Positions 5,799 through 6,189 of a stretch of DNA of 6,189 nt are shown piece after piece. Positions within the stretch are counted from its first letter, which is position 1. Each line of letters opens with the position of its first letter. The notes beneath the pieces are model-generated. The model saw nothing but the letters and a program-made list of their open reading frames with translations, did not search any database and was not told the origin of the DNA. The stretch spans positions 1-6,189 of the forward strand of contig JBNMOP010000147.1 of assembly GCA_051275005.1 (NCBI GenBank). Direction: 5' to 3'. The DNA is from Eutrophobius sp051275005 (GTDB taxonomy: Bacteria; Pseudomonadota; Gammaproteobacteria; Eutrophobiales; Eutrophobiaceae). Made by a program: the position numbers and the translations under genes.

Positions 5799-5818
5799 GA
5801 AAAACAATTAATGATGAA
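5790..5818 (-). promoter_or_regulatory. Candidate promoter of the amidohydrolase pair
   Basis: On the minus strand TTCATC (5818-5813, three of six matches to the -35 consensus) is 17 bases from TATAAC (5795-5790, five of six to -10). The -10 hexamer overlaps the right arm of the dyad, an arrangement common for repressed promoters. The -35 is poor, so either activator help or another start site is possible. Confidence 0.3.
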
Positions 5819-6189
5819 CTACCACGCTCTATCTCGTACGGCCTAAATTTAACTACACCACAGTATTTATACCCTCAAATGTATATTTTCACCATAAAAC
5901 CAGCCCAAACAATCGTAATAATTACACATATGACTATGAAGGCAAATGCAGAAAAAAGAATAGAATTAGAAATTTATTGTTTATATTTATCTAATCATGC
6001 TTGTTTATAATGATTATTTACTATTAATTAAAAAGAATGAGGACAGAATATTCAATTACCCTGAACTTACATAGCTTTATTCAAATATGAAATTTGACGC
6101 ATATTAAAAATATCACAATCAGGAAGATTTGTGCTTAAGGCCAAATATAAATCAATAAAAAAGTGATTTAATGCAAGATCAAATAGATG
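5819..6189. other. AT-rich intergenic region to the right edge, no supportable gene
   Basis: No gene of convincing length or family is seen on either strand. A 26-codon plus-strand frame from ATG 5930 to TAA has no ribosome binding site and no recognisable product. A frame from ATG 6171 (beginning MQDQID) is open to the window end and could be the start of a rightward gene, but too little is present to judge. The region is strongly AT-rich and low in complexity, and a perfect TATAAT at 6006-6011 has no matching -35. Confidence 0.5.

Noticed and set aside
6171..6189. Start of a gene at the right edge (MQDQID)
   Set aside because: Only six codons are visible, with no clear ribosome binding site; too little to call.

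Overview
The window looks like an accessory stretch of a Gram-negative, probably proteobacterial, chromosome. This rests on an IS3-type transposase tail, three genes for proteins with export signals (a PQQ sugar dehydrogenase and two pieces of an amidohydrolase), a Gfa-type zinc protein of a family tied to glutathione and formaldehyde chemistry, and a GNAT resembling E. coli YpeA. Base composition changes sharply along the window. The dehydrogenase is distinctly GC-rich, the Gfa and GNAT genes and both flanks are AT-rich, and the amidohydrolase genes lie in between. This suggests a mosaic of segments with different histories. No species can be named.

Layout on the plus strand: the last 56 codons of an IS3-family transposase and its probable right inverted repeat (1-203); about 630 bases with no convincing gene (204-831); a periplasmic PQQ-dependent sugar (glucose/sorbosone-type) dehydrogenase (832-2250); a structure-rich intergenic region with three separate stem-forming elements (2251-2545); a Gfa/CENP-V-type zinc protein (2567-2977); and, 43 bases later, a YpeA-like acetyltransferase broken by one in-frame TAA (3021-3434).

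Layout on the minus strand: reading leftward from 5755 is a tightly spaced two-gene unit. The upstream gene (4955-5755) carries the N-terminal part of an exported YtcJ-like amidohydrolase, including the HxH metal motif. The downstream gene (3544-4944) carries the rest of the barrel and the C-terminal composite domain. Each half has its own ribosome binding site and its own N-terminal export signal, and they are 10 bases apart. This is the most interesting feature of the window: either a gene fission that produced a two-subunit periplasmic enzyme, or a decayed gene that happens to look like one. A perfect 8-bp dyad (5773-5798) sits just upstream of the first half's ribosome binding site and is a candidate operator. 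The last 370 bases (5819-6189) are AT-rich and hold no convincing gene.

The genes do not form one obvious pathway. The two amidohydrolase halves very probably act together. The Gfa-like gene and the broken GNAT may share a transcript. The dehydrogenase appears to stand alone.
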